Source of the DNA: Eudromia elegans
Taxonomy: Eukaryota; Chordata; Aves; Tinamiformes; Tinamidae
Assembly (NCBI GenBank): GCA_003342815.1
Contig: PTEX01000140.1
Coordinates: 1,096,315 to 1,160,314, forward strand
Length of the DNA: 64,000 nucleotides
Direction of reading: 5' to 3'
Shown: in pieces, positions 50,876 through 62,410 of the stretch
How the letters are laid out: the number at the start of each line of letters is the position of its first letter
How positions within the stretch are numbered: the first letter of the stretch is position 1
Program-made: the position numbers and the translations under genes
Notes under the pieces: generated by a model
The model's database searches: none
The model's input: only the letters and a program-made list of their open reading frames with translations
Told to the model about the DNA's origin: nothing

Positions 50876-52754
50876 AACATAAGCCAAAAATTTTAACTCA
50901 GCCAGGCTAATGTTTAAGGGTTCAAGCCATACAGAAAGGCTGTGAAATGATGAAGTCAGGCACGCTCCATGGAGAGACACACTTTGGATGTGCTTGGAAA
51001 AGAAATGTATAATCTTTTCCTTATAAACACAGGAAATCTTTACTGACTCAATAAGCATTCAGACACCTGGAGAATTACATGTGATAAAGCAAATATTGAA
51101 AACTTCACTTGAAAGCTGAATTTCCGCTCTTGTCACTGCATGAAGCTGGCATATGTGTTTTTATTGCACAATAAGAAGACAATGACAAACAAGTTCAAAA
51201 CCCTTGACCTGGAAGTCTAATAAAATACAAGAACAGATATAGTCTCAGACAGTTAGGAAAATAATAAAAAAAGATTAACACGAAATGGCATGATTTCATA
51301 GAGGGATGAATCATGGATAATTTAAGGAACACTGTACTCATTTCTGCCAGTTCCTTCAGATACCGCAGTAAGCAACACCTTAAATTCTGCTACCTCTTCT
51401 GGAAAACTGGTTCAATATATCTTCTGCTGAACGTGATACAAATATACAGGAAGAAACACACCCCGTGGGCTGCATTTAGTGGCATGAGTCAGGGTGTGAC
51501 ACAAGTTTGATAGAAACACCCCTACCTCACTCCATTGCAAGAGGGCTCGAAGGTGGCTTCGGTGCACGGCTCAGCTGTGAGCAGAGGGAGCTTCTTGCAT
51601 CGCAACAGCCACGTGAGCAGGCGAGGAAGGGAAACGGGGCTGCTCTCGAGATGAGTCAAAGCAGCCCTCCAAGGCTGCCAAGACACTGTTGGTGCTTCAA
51701 CCCAAGAAGGTTTTTCCTCCTGCTCATGCTCCCACCTTTGCTTGATCTCCCAGCCTTGGGTGAGCGCTGCAGCCTATTGCTGGGACAGGAGTCAGCACAG
51801 GGAGAGCCACTGGGACGCCAGCCCCCTCCGTGTAGACACTGCAAGCGAGCGACTACGAAGAGCACGGAGCAGTAGTTAATGTTTGGAATGCAGCGGGCAA
51901 TAAGCTGGGTAATATTTGATATAATAAACTGGAGAGCAAAGCCAATACAAACAACACGTGGCTGCACCTGGTGTCCTTGGATCCTGTTCCTGGTTGTGGT
52001 GTGTTCCACCACATCCACTGGTGTGCGTGGTGAGGACCAGGCTTGTCGCCACCCATTAGTACCCCCGGGGAAGATGGTGGGACAGGGTGTGCCACAGCTG
52101 GCCCTGTTTTTAACCTTTCATCCCTTAAAGCACTGCTAGTCTTCTCAGTGCTTCTGGGGTGCCAGCAAAGGTTGATGGTTAACCTCAGCTCTCTTACTAC
52201 ATTAACCGTTTTATCATGGGTTTATCACGGGTATCGTTCTCAAACACAGGTAGTGCTGAAGTGTGGCAGGAAGTGAGGAGAAACTGCTTGCAAAACAGGA
52301 AAAGGAGGGGAAAATCAGGTTGAATTTAAGAGCTGGGTGCTGCTCCCAGGGTCTAAAGGCCAGCCTGAGCCTCAGCGTGGAAGAGAGAAGGTGACACATA
52401 AGCTCATCTGAAGATAGAGGGAAAATGCAGGGAGCAGACAGGCTGTCCACGCATTACACTGTGCCATGTACATGAAAATGGCACAAACGTTTGTGAGAAG
52501 AAGGGGGTGGGCTTTCTTATTTATTTATTTATTTATTTTTCATACTGTGGAAATTCCTGAGGTTTAGGCAGAGGAAAGAAGGTGGCTGGAAGATGGAGAG
52601 AAGAGACAGTTCCAAAGTCTCTGGAAGAGAGAGTTCCAAAGCTCTGGAAAGCTTTCCCTAGCTTGGGGAGACCTTTCTCTGTAGATAGTCACTCGGAAAA
52701 ATATTTTGTAGAATACAACATTTTCCGTGAAAAAGAGCCCTGCGTTTTTTTTAA
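50876..52754. other. Intergenic DNA, no gene recognised
   Basis: Ordinary mixed-composition sequence with short chance frames and no repeat consensus recognised, apart from a (TTTA)n tract at 52517-52537. Confidence 0.55.
52517..52537. repeat. (TTTA)n microsatellite
   Basis: About five TTTA units. Confidence 0.9.
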
Positions 52755-53490
52755 CTTTTTTTATGCGCGGGCGGCGAGCAGGGCAGGGCTCGGCGCGGGG
52801 CAGGTCGCAGACCGCCGCCTATACCCGACACACGGGGTCTGGGCGTTCCTGACGTGCGCCGGGCAGCAGCGCCCACCTCAACACGCCTCGGTGCTGCGGG
52901 AGCAGAGCCCCCGCGCGCACGGCCATGGGAAAGGCGCCGGTCTCCTCTCCCGCGGCTTCCTGCTGCTCTGCCCAACGCTGTGCAGCAACGGGGACCTCGT
53001 GGCCCGGCGCAAGAGCCGCGGCCAGAACAATGGCGGGTCGTGGGCACCCGCAGCGACGTGGGCCGTCGCGCTTCCTCGCCCCTTCGCTTCGCGTTAGGCA
53101 CAGGGGCCCGGAGCAAGCACGCTTCCTGCAAGCACGGGACGCACGTGTGCATGTGCTGCGATGGGAGCAGCAGGGGCTCCCCGACAGCTCGGAGCACGTC
53201 CCAAACCCACCTCTGCTGCCTCCATGCCCAGCTGCGCCGGCACAGAGCGCGTCTCCAGCAAGCCTCGTGCAGCAAGAGAGCTACAGCCCAAACCCCAGCA
53301 CAGCGGGGAGGGGGTGTGCAGCGTGACAGGAGCCCGTGGCTTGTGCTCACCTTCTCGCTCCGTCGTCATGGCCGCCTGGAGGGGTTCGGCCTGAGGCCTT
53401 CACACCCCCCCTTGGCACAGCCGGCGAATCCCAGAGCTGTGGGCACCTCAGCCCCAGGACCGATGCTCCAGGGGACCGGCTCCCTGGAGC
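52755..53490. promoter_or_regulatory. CpG island, gene unknown
   Basis: An abrupt transition from T-rich DNA ('ttttttttaactttttttat') to about 0.7 kb of CpG-dense sequence ('gcgcgggcggcgagcaggg', 'ggctcggcgcggggcagg'). A TATA-like 'cctatacccg' lies near 52817. Long overlapping frames on both strands (for example 52854-53606, 250 codons on +) reflect low stop density. Their translations are Arg/Pro/Ala-rich with no domain I recognise. CpG islands of this size usually mark promoters, so an unannotated transcript or a first exon is possible. Confidence 0.55.
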
Positions 53491-56400
53491 TGCCAAATGG
53501 GCGTCAGCATCCCAATATGCAGGCCCTGGGCATTCAAACGCATGCTGTGTTATTTGCACAAAAAGGATTCTGCCCCCAAGGTGCGAGTCTGAAGGGACTT
53601 CCTTGAGACAGCGACCCTCCATGAGACAGAAAAACGAAAGCAGCTCTAGGTAGCAGCTTAGCTAGCTGGTATTCGAGAGCGATACTGAGCTAGCAACACC
53701 TCCCAGCAGAGCTGTATTTGAAAAGGAAAACGGTTGCATTTTAATTTCATTCTCATGTAAACAGTAACAAACCCACTATTTTTTAAAGCACTCCTTTACT
53801 CAGGGTTTACTGCTCCCATGCTCAATCCTTTCGTATCCTTATTGGTTTTGTAGCCGTCATAATATAAACTCGCTGAAGCGGGCATTCATTAGGGACTTCG
53901 GTCCTTTGATCAGTTCACTTATGTGCAAGGATCGTGTGTGCTGAAGCTGGCGCTGGGTTTCAGCTGGTTTCATCCAAGCTGCAGAATTCTAGTCTGTCAA
54001 ATAAAATTGTTGAGACAAGTAAGGGACAGTTCAGGTTTTTCCTTTTTAACAACAAAACATCTAAATATAAATCTTCTCTTATGGAAAAGAAAAAAAGAAA
54101 GAAAAAAAAACAACAGGAAGGCAAAATAGATGTTTAATATATTTTCATAAGTAGCACAATAATCAGAACTTCCGGGTTTAGTACAGTCTCTTTCTCTGGC
54201 CAAACATGGTAAGGAAGTGACTGTGTTCCCCACAGCACACACTTTCAAATAGCTCTTTTCAACAACCAGAGGAAGTGAGAAACATCTGCACTTCTTTAGT
54301 GCTGCTAGCTGTGTTTTAGAAAAAAAAGAAGAGAGAAATTTGTGGAGACACTTCATTTGCAAAGATTTGCAAACAAGGGCGGCTTTTTCCAAAGTATCTC
54401 CAAATCACTAAGTTGTTTTTAATTTACCCCAAATAACAAATGGAGATGTGCACGCGAGCTTAGGATTTCCACAAAAAAGAACCCAGAGCAACAAATCCGG
54501 CGGCGACCCCGCCATGGCCTGGGGGTGGAATCTGACTGCCCATGAATGAGGGGAAACCCCTCGCTGTCCTCCAGGATTTCCTTCCTCCAGGCTCGTCTCG
54601 CAGCTCTGCATCGTGTGAACGTGACACCTCAAATTTGCACAGAAAAGCAGTCCGTCCCTGCTTCTCACTTCCACCTCGGCAGCTCTTCTGATAAATTATA
54701 TTAAGGTTGCATGGTTTACCAAAATGGTATTTCATCACATGAAGCAAACGAGAGCTTTTAATCTGTTGCCTTCATGCCGTGACATTAAGCACCAAGATCT
54801 GGCAGGAGCGTGGCGAGGACGGAGGTGGCTTCCGGCGTGCAACCCACATGGGGAAACACTGCTGCCGTGGCTCTTCCCCTCCTCCTTCCTGCTGCTTTCA
54901 TTGCCCTACCATCGGTGCAGCCCTTCCGCTGGCCCCACGGATCTCAGGGACAACATGTCCCGTCCGAGGAGCACGCCTGTGTCTCCCAGCCCCTGCTCTC
55001 CAGCCTCCTCCTGGTGCTCAGGCACTGCTTGCTTAGGCTCTGTGATGCAGCAACAGCCCCTAATCACCATTGGCCATTTAATGAAGAAATAAAACTAGAA
55101 CAGGTCAAATCCGACATCTGAGATGGGCTTCAGCTCCAGAAGCCTTTATTTAGGCATACAGAGTGCAGGTATGCCTACGTGTGTGAGGGATCTCTAAGCT
55201 CCCACTGCCTTTAATGGAAAACTAGTCAGTACAGATAGGGGACACATCTCTTTGGCCAGCAGCATTGCTAAATCCAAATGTATTAAACTGTGAACTCAAT
55301 CCTCTACCTCATCTTCCCTCCACCTCCCCAAAACACATGAATAGTGTACATTTTTATTGCACGGAATGGGAACATTTGCATTCACTCATTTTTATTGGGC
55401 TAGCTTGTGTCCTTGCTGGGTCCTGCACTCACTAGAGCGAATCTCAGCCTCAGTGGTTCAAGATCAAAGCAGTGAGGCTCAGTCCTGCCCTCAGCACAAG
55501 CATACCAAGGGGCTGAACTAAGCGGCGCCGAGTGAGCAAAAAGCTATTTTTATTCCCAGTGCAACAACCACGGAGCTCTCCAGCAACCCAGCAGAGGAGG
55601 AGGAGGAGGAGGAGGAGAGGCTGAAGCCAGTTCACCGCTTTGCTAGGCCAGCTGGGCAATTCGCAGCCACCACCGCTGCCTGTGCCGCACCAGCCCAGCC
55701 AAACAGGAGCCTGCCCTCCCGCGGGCTCCGTTTTCGCTCCTTTGCGCATCTCTGGCTTTCTCATTTGTAGCGCTCGCGCTGCTCCTGCCAGGGGTGACAG
55801 CAGCCCCGAGGGACGGGCGCCACGCGGAGAGCAGAGCTGCTGTGACGACGCCTCTCCCGGGAACCTGAGGATCTGCCGGCATCAGCTTGGGTGCCGCCAA
55901 GGGCTGTCTTCTAGCAGGGGGACACACGCAGGCTGAAACACTAGAACCACACCAAATGTTAAAATCTTGGATTCACGGCTTAAGTAAAGGGGAGAAGGAG
56001 AGAAGGGAAATCCTAACTTCTGGCTCCAACAGTTTAGTTGGCTATAAGTGTGTTAGAGTCTTCCCCGCATCAGGTCATCACCAGAGAAATGATATTTTGC
56101 AACAGGAGAGGGTATGTGGGCAAAGGGGAAGGACAGAAAACACTGGTAGCAATAGATTGCGTTTTGCTTGACAAAGGGCTGCTCCAACTACCATAATGCA
56201 CAAGCAGCAAAGAAATTAGAGAGAGCCTGGCAGGGGAAAACTGAGACCGCTTGACAGGAGGAAGGCTGAAGTCTGATGATTCGAACCCTGTATTTCCACT
56301 AGGCTCCACTTTCTGCCCCTGGCCTGCCAGGAAAGGGCACTAAGAAGTGTTTTTGCAAGATAGGGACAGATAGCATTGGAAGCAACTGAATGCCCACAAA

Positions 56401-59400
56401 AGTCAGCTCCATATTTCTGCCCTGTGTACACAGCTGCCAAACTACATACACATCTATAAACCACTTAATTTCTAGCCATAAAACTTTGCATTTTTGTATT
56501 TTTATATGAAATGATCTGAGGATTTCGCTGAATGATATTTTTAGTTAGTTTAAGAAAAGGCAGTTGATTGTAGACTTTCACAAGTAGTTTAGAAAATAAA
56601 TATGCAACTGAATAAAAGAATGACAGTGTTTTCAGTGGCAATTCAATGACAATTTTCACAGACACAATAGCACTGTGTGCAAAATGCATTTCCTTTCATA
56701 TCATGTCTGGCAAGAGTCAGATAGCCTACTGCCTTTTTTTCTTTTTCTGTAAATACATCTCACAAAATTTGTGCTTGGAGTACTAATATTGCAATGTCAG
56801 AAGAACTCATTGACCAAGGCTCAATGAGAATTTTCCCACTAATAATAGCTTTTGGAAATAGTTCCACAAAACTGAATATTTATTGATTTGGATAGTAAAT
56901 TCTTCTCCCAAGCTTTTTAAAGGTAATTTATGACTCTAATATCCTGTGAAGATTAGCTGTTTCATAATTCTCACTTTTTTATTTATTTTTACAGTTGCAA
57001 CACCAATTTGCTTCCAAGTCTTATAAAGAGAGTGCAAAATAGATAAGGCTAGATCAGAAAATATTTTGCTATACAATAATTTGTAAGAATTTATTAGAGA
57101 TTAAATCATATGACTCTCCATTTAAGTCCTATCCAATTGCTACACAATTACAGAACAATTGCTTTACTGAAATTCTATTTATTAGATATTTATCCCATGC
57201 ATTTTTGGCTATATCTTTTTATTCGCGTTATTTGCTTGGGCAGAAATAGCTTAACTTCAGCCATTCTAGAGTTACAGAAAAAAAAACCCACAATATTTAC
57301 ACGAATAAGATCTCATTTAGGTCCCCTCATTTTTTATTTAAAAGATTCCTACATCAGACTTCCTCTGCTTGTTACAAGAGGAGGACCTGCCTTTGCTAGT
57401 ATTATTATCAAAAGAGGAATTTTTTTTTTTTCCTTAATCTTGAAGATAATATTACTAAGCACCTGTTTTCTGTGCTCTCTGGGAATAGGTAGTTCATGGG
57501 CCTCCAGCACCACTGAAATGAACACAAGCCTGCAGGTTTGTGTCCCTTCCCTGCAGCACAAAACCTGCGCCAGCAAATTCAGACAGTTATCACCATGGTG
57601 GGGATGCCAGGTGAAATCCTCTGCTGGTGGGTGGACCTCCAGTAAAAGCAGGTCTGCAGAAATCATACATGTGAACACCTTCAAGAAACTGGAATTTAAA
57701 CTTAAACAGGAACAGAGAAAGGCTAACAAGGTGACTCAAGAACCAGGAGTGTAACTAACAAGAAGAGATCTTGGTTAATTTAGTTTAGCAGTAGGAAAGC
57801 TGGGAAAGAAGAGGATTACTTCTCTTAAATACATTATGCTTGAAGTAAACACTGAAGAGGAAGCAGCACAATTTAATTTAGCTAGTTAAGTTAGCTAGTG
57901 ATACAGGCAATCCTGGATTTAGAAACTGAACTTGTGAAACGTTACCTGCTAGATTCCTCCTTAAAGAGGACACAGTCTTGGGACAGGCACATGAGGAGAC
58001 ATCCATCCTGGCCCATAGCCCCAGCTGCTCACCATAGCTAGAGAGGGGAAGCTGGCCAGGCAGTGCTGAGAGCTTGATTGATATGCTTTACAGATTTGCT
58101 CAAGGTTAAACTAATTACCAGATTAAGGACCATGAAGAGATTTTCCTTATCAGATTAGACAGGACTGTTAGAAGAGGGGAAAGACAACTTTCTGCAGAAA
58201 TAGGGAAGGGAAAAGTATCTTGATTGGCACCTGATTAACTCATTGCTAACACAAAGACCTAGGATGATGACCGGATTCCTTGTTTGCTGGGTAAAACCTG
58301 TGGAGTCGACCTTGATAGCACCCCCTTTGCACCTGAGCTGGGATGATAAAAGGACTATTGTGGCTTAAAAAAAAAAAAAAGGCAGTGATCTTTCCATCAA
58401 TCTGAATTAAAGCTCTCCTACTAGTCAACAGTAACTGTAAATAGGGGAGGACACAGCCAAAGTCAGGACCAAGCCCCACACCCCTGGTCCCCCCATGAGT
58501 CCTAAAGAAGCATCGTGGTCTGGGTACATAAATACTTGGGGGTTTGTCTCTCCTGGCAGCAAACTCTGTAGGGGATCTGCATTTCCACCCCATATGAGCT
58601 GCACCTGAGTGTGCAAGCCTAGATGCGGTCCCAGTCATCCAGCCTGCATGCTTGTCTGTAAGTAATTAAATAATTCAAACAGAGGGTGATCCCATGGCAA
58701 ACAATGACTTATGCTTTCCATGGCTCCAGGGGCTTTCTCATAGATATCACCTAAGAACTGAACTAGCCTGGTCCTGCAGAGTTTATTAGATAGGATGAGC
58801 TCACATAAGGTGATTGCCAACATATGTGTGTTGAAGCACATTAGAAAAAGCAGCACGCAGGCAGTGAGCCCTTTTTAGGGCATCTACGCTTTGGACATGG
58901 ACTGTGGAGAGACTTGATTATCCATATGAACCGACTGGCAGACTGTGAAAGAATTAAATATATATGTAAATATGTATATATATTCCTTTTTTCTGTAAAT
59001 GAAGGACTGTTAGAGTCATCACAACCTTTGAAGCTTGTGCTCATAGAAATCAGCATACATTAGGAAGCGATTCCTGAGCTGTTGTTCTTGACTGCCCTCT
59101 TAATCAGCTCGTTCACCACCTTGTCTGCTCTTTCTTCTCCTCCTTCTTCTTCCAGGAGTTCAAAATTAGTTCAGGGTGTCTCTAGGCAGAAGGCGATTGC
59201 ATAAAGGCCTTAAAGCACAGCTCATTCCGTAGTGAGGTGTGTCCTGTCTTTACTTATCTCTAGCTGAATAGTGAAGTGGCAGAAAAATATTACTAAAATA
59301 AATGCTGGTGAGGAGTAATTGCAGCCCGTCCGTCAAAGTGCATCCTTGTATGGAAACGATATCAGCTACAAAAATGAGGCTTTGTAAATCTGATTAATGG

Positions 59401-60929
59401 AAACACTCAGCAGAAAAGTATAATACATCCCTATGTAAAAGGAATACAAGGGAAATAATATTTTGGAACAAAAATCTAGCATATATTAAACCTGCAACAT
59501 ATTGAACTGTGTTGCAAAATTTTTTATAATAAAATCGCACTGACTTTATAAGCATCATTTACATGCTAATGTTGGTGCAGCCTGGGCTTAATTCAATCTA
59601 TTTCAGCTTAGATTGAAAAGGTTATCTTTTATTCAGAATCACAAGCACACAAATTCATAAAAATATTGAAGGATATTCACAAATGCAAAGGTGGGGAGGG
59701 GAAGATATCTGCAAAATAAAGAGTATTTTGGAGTTATTGGTTGAAAGTTATGTCTGAATTTCCATGGATAAGCATATACATCTTCCTGCTGTGCATATTG
59801 TCTGCTGTCCTTTAAAGGTCTGTTATTTCAGATGCTTCTATGTGCTAAAAATAGTCTATATACAGAGATTACTGCTCAGCTGAAATTTTGCAGGCAAGTG
59901 CTTATCTTAGGAAAGATCCATTATTTTTTAACCCAGTTGTGTTGTAGCAATTTTACTATTTTGTATTGTTTGCTATCTTTTTCATTCTTTACACTGCCCT
60001 CCCCTCCCCACCCTCCCCCCATATAGAGGAACTACATGGAAAACTACTCTTGTTTTCACACCCAGAGGATCTGCATATTGGAGCACTCCAAGTATCTAAA
60101 TAGCTGGATGTTTTCCAGTGTTGTATTTACGTTTAGTCACTGGACTCTTCATGTCAGGTTTAATTCCTTAAAATCTGCAGACACACACAAATCTTTCAAA
60201 TTTTCCTAAAAAGAATGTACACACAAGTAGGGATTCTGTGAAAAACTGGGATGGAGTCTGAGGCTGGATGTAAACAGCTCTAAAGCCAGCAACCAGCACC
60301 ATTTTTACTTTACAAATGATATTTTGATAAGGTGTTTTGACTCATTAGGTAGTAGTAGAAGGTATTTGCAGCACTTTCTGATAGCCTGCTTTTCCCAGCC
60401 GCAGGTCCTCGGCAGGGTGAGCCAACCCGGGTGATTTTCCAGGGAGGGATGAGGAGGAGCTCAGGTGAACCAGGTGCCTGGGAGCGCGGGGAGGGTCTTC
60501 ACCACTGGGGCAGGGATGGGCAGCCAAGGCAATCCCGTTTCCAAGCAGGACAGCTGCTTGCAACAGGAATGTCCATTCTTAAACCTGCGTTTGTATGCAC
60601 GGTGGCAGAGGTGCCTGCAACATGTGATTTGAAGGCTACAAAATCTGAGGCGATGCTTCAACCTAAGGAAGGGAATACTTGCAGTGTTACGGGCGCAGTT
60701 TTGTCGATTGAATCCTCAGGCCTTGGGCATTAGTTCACATTTACATTTTGTATTGATGCCTTTGTTTGCTGAGTTCTCCTAGCCCATGGGCATCGCTGCC
60801 TATCTACAGATGAAGGCTGCAGAAAGCTAATCCTTGCAAGGTGCACTCTTTAATCTTGTCTCCTATAGCAGAGCGGGGGGGTTTGTCCCTTGCCTTCCTT
60901 TTCAAGCCTTTCTGTTTTGCCTGGTGCAC
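53491..60929. other. Intergenic DNA, no gene recognised
   Basis: No supportable coding exon. It includes an (AGG)n tract at 55594-55620 beside a small CpG-rich patch (about 55.64-55.88 kb). The longest frame (57110-57754, + strand, 214 codons) has no recognisable domain. Its last part ('KLEFKLKQEQRKANKV') faintly recalls CR1 reverse-transcriptase text, but too weakly to call. Confidence 0.5.
55594..55620. repeat. (AGG)n microsatellite
   Basis: About nine AGG units, giving poly-Leu or poly-Glu in chance frames. Confidence 0.9.
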
Positions 60930-61215
60930 AGAGGTGAAGAAACGGCCGCTGGATCAACACCTCCGGTCTAGCAGCAGCCGCTGAGCACCCTTGAAAAGCT
61001 GCTCTGTGCACCCAGCCTGCGCCGCGCTCCCTTCCCCCTTCCTTCGCTTGGCATCTTGCACGCGGAGCCCCATAAAGGGATGAGCACCAGGCCCGGCGCC
61101 CTGACGGCCGCACAGTCCCGGAGCTGCAGAGGTTGCCCCGAGGGCTCTTCCAGCCGGAGCAGCTACAGGAGCCTCAAACAAAACGTCTGGGCGCTGAGGA
61201 AGGATATGGGGGCGC
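60930..61215. other. Small CpG-rich patch
   Basis: About 290 bases enriched in CpG ('cctgcgccgcgctccc', 'ggcccggcgccctgacggccg', 'gtctgggcgctgagg') in otherwise average DNA. Overlapping frames on both strands carry no recognisable domain. Possible regulatory element or small CpG island. Confidence 0.4.
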
Positions 61216-61974
61216 AGGGAGCTTGTCTGCAGCGTGCCAGCTGTCTGGGAAGTGGGCTCAGCTATTAATTTCCTCAGAATTTCCTCAGCTGAGGATAAAG
61301 CTTCAGTTTGGCTGGGATATTGTTTTTTTTTGTTTTTTTTTTTTTCATTCCCAAGCGATCCACAGCACAGGCCTGGAGCTGCAGCCCTCCCTACTGCTGC
61401 CACCAGCGGTGGTAAGCGGGCAGGAATGTGTTTGGGAAGCTGCTTTTCACCCATCTTCCCAGGATTTACACAGTAGCCCTTGCGCCTCCACCCATGCAAA
61501 CACTCACAGCCGAGGAGAGAAGAAATCCAGCCTGTGCGGGCTGCTGCTTTCTGCTCTGTTTGTGCAGCATGAGAAGCTCCCACGTACAGCAATCTGCCCA
61601 ATTAAAAAACGTTATGGACCAGCCCCTATTAATCTGTGTGACAGCTGAGAACAGCCATCTCTTCTCAAAGCCTTTGCCTGGTAGAGAAGACCACATCTCA
61701 AAAGCTGCTCTGAACTTCAGCTCAGCAAGTGTTAAAGCCTGAGAGTAATTTGAACTGCTCTGGGACCGCGCCGTGCCTCAACTTGCCGCCTGCCTTGGCC
61801 AAAGGTCCTTGGGACTATTGATGAATGAGGACCAGGGATATTCAGAGAAATGAAAATAACAGCTTGGATCCTGCTTGCCTAGCTCTGTTGTGTCGTGCCA
61901 TTCACAGTTTGAAAGCTCATATAAATAAAATGAAGAGGATCTGATGCAGTCTTTGCACCTCATTGAAAATAATT
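61216..61974. other. Intergenic DNA, no gene recognised
   Basis: Mixed-composition sequence with a T-rich run near 61322-61346. Nothing gene-like was recognised. Confidence 0.5.
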
Positions 61975-62410
61975 CCGCTTCAGAGTTTTGAGAAGAGTTT
62001 ATCAGACAATTTGTATTTATTCTGTCTCAAAATGGACAAGCCGCTCCCAAATCCTATCAAATTTTAATTAAATCGTGTTGCAGGAGGCAACAGGTACATA
62101 TTGAATAAGCTGTAAGATTATTTGCCATCCTGAAGGGCAGCACCACGTCTAATTAGAAAAAGAGAAACGAGGCTGGGACAGAAAGATAGAGGGTTATGGC
62201 AGGAGCTGAGAGGGAGCCAGGGGAGTCAGCACCTCATGCAGTCAGCAGACCTTTGACCAGTGCCTTCAAGGTCTCCTCTGGGGGTTGATTAAGCTGCATT
62301 TTTTATTTTCCTTCTGCCTGTTTCCCATGCAAATTGAGGATGCCAGTAAAAGTGAGCAGGTGGTGGGCCCTTAATGCAGGCAGAAATCCGAAAAAGAAAA
62401 AAAAAATCCC
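61975..62410. promoter_or_regulatory. Candidate distal regulatory element
   Basis: A dense mix of homeodomain-type cores (TTTTAATTAAAT near 62065, GTCTAATTAGA near 62147, GGTTGATTAAGC near 62283), a perfect POU octamer ATGCAAAT (about 62328), an E-box-like CAGGTG (about 62358) and TTAAT cores, with no simple repeats until an A-run near 62395. This texture is typical of conserved developmental enhancers. No conservation data are available here, so it is inference only. Confidence 0.25.

Noticed and set aside
52854-53606. 250-codon + strand frame and overlapping 199-codon minus frame in the 52.8 kb CpG island
   Set aside because: Long frames on opposite strands at once are expected in CpG-rich DNA. 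No domain, signal peptide or splice structure was recognised.
57110-57754. 214-codon + strand frame
   Set aside because: Stop-poor by chance; hydrophobic start, Ser/Lys-rich end, no coherent domain, no CpG island or promoter context. Its tail may be old repeat sequence.
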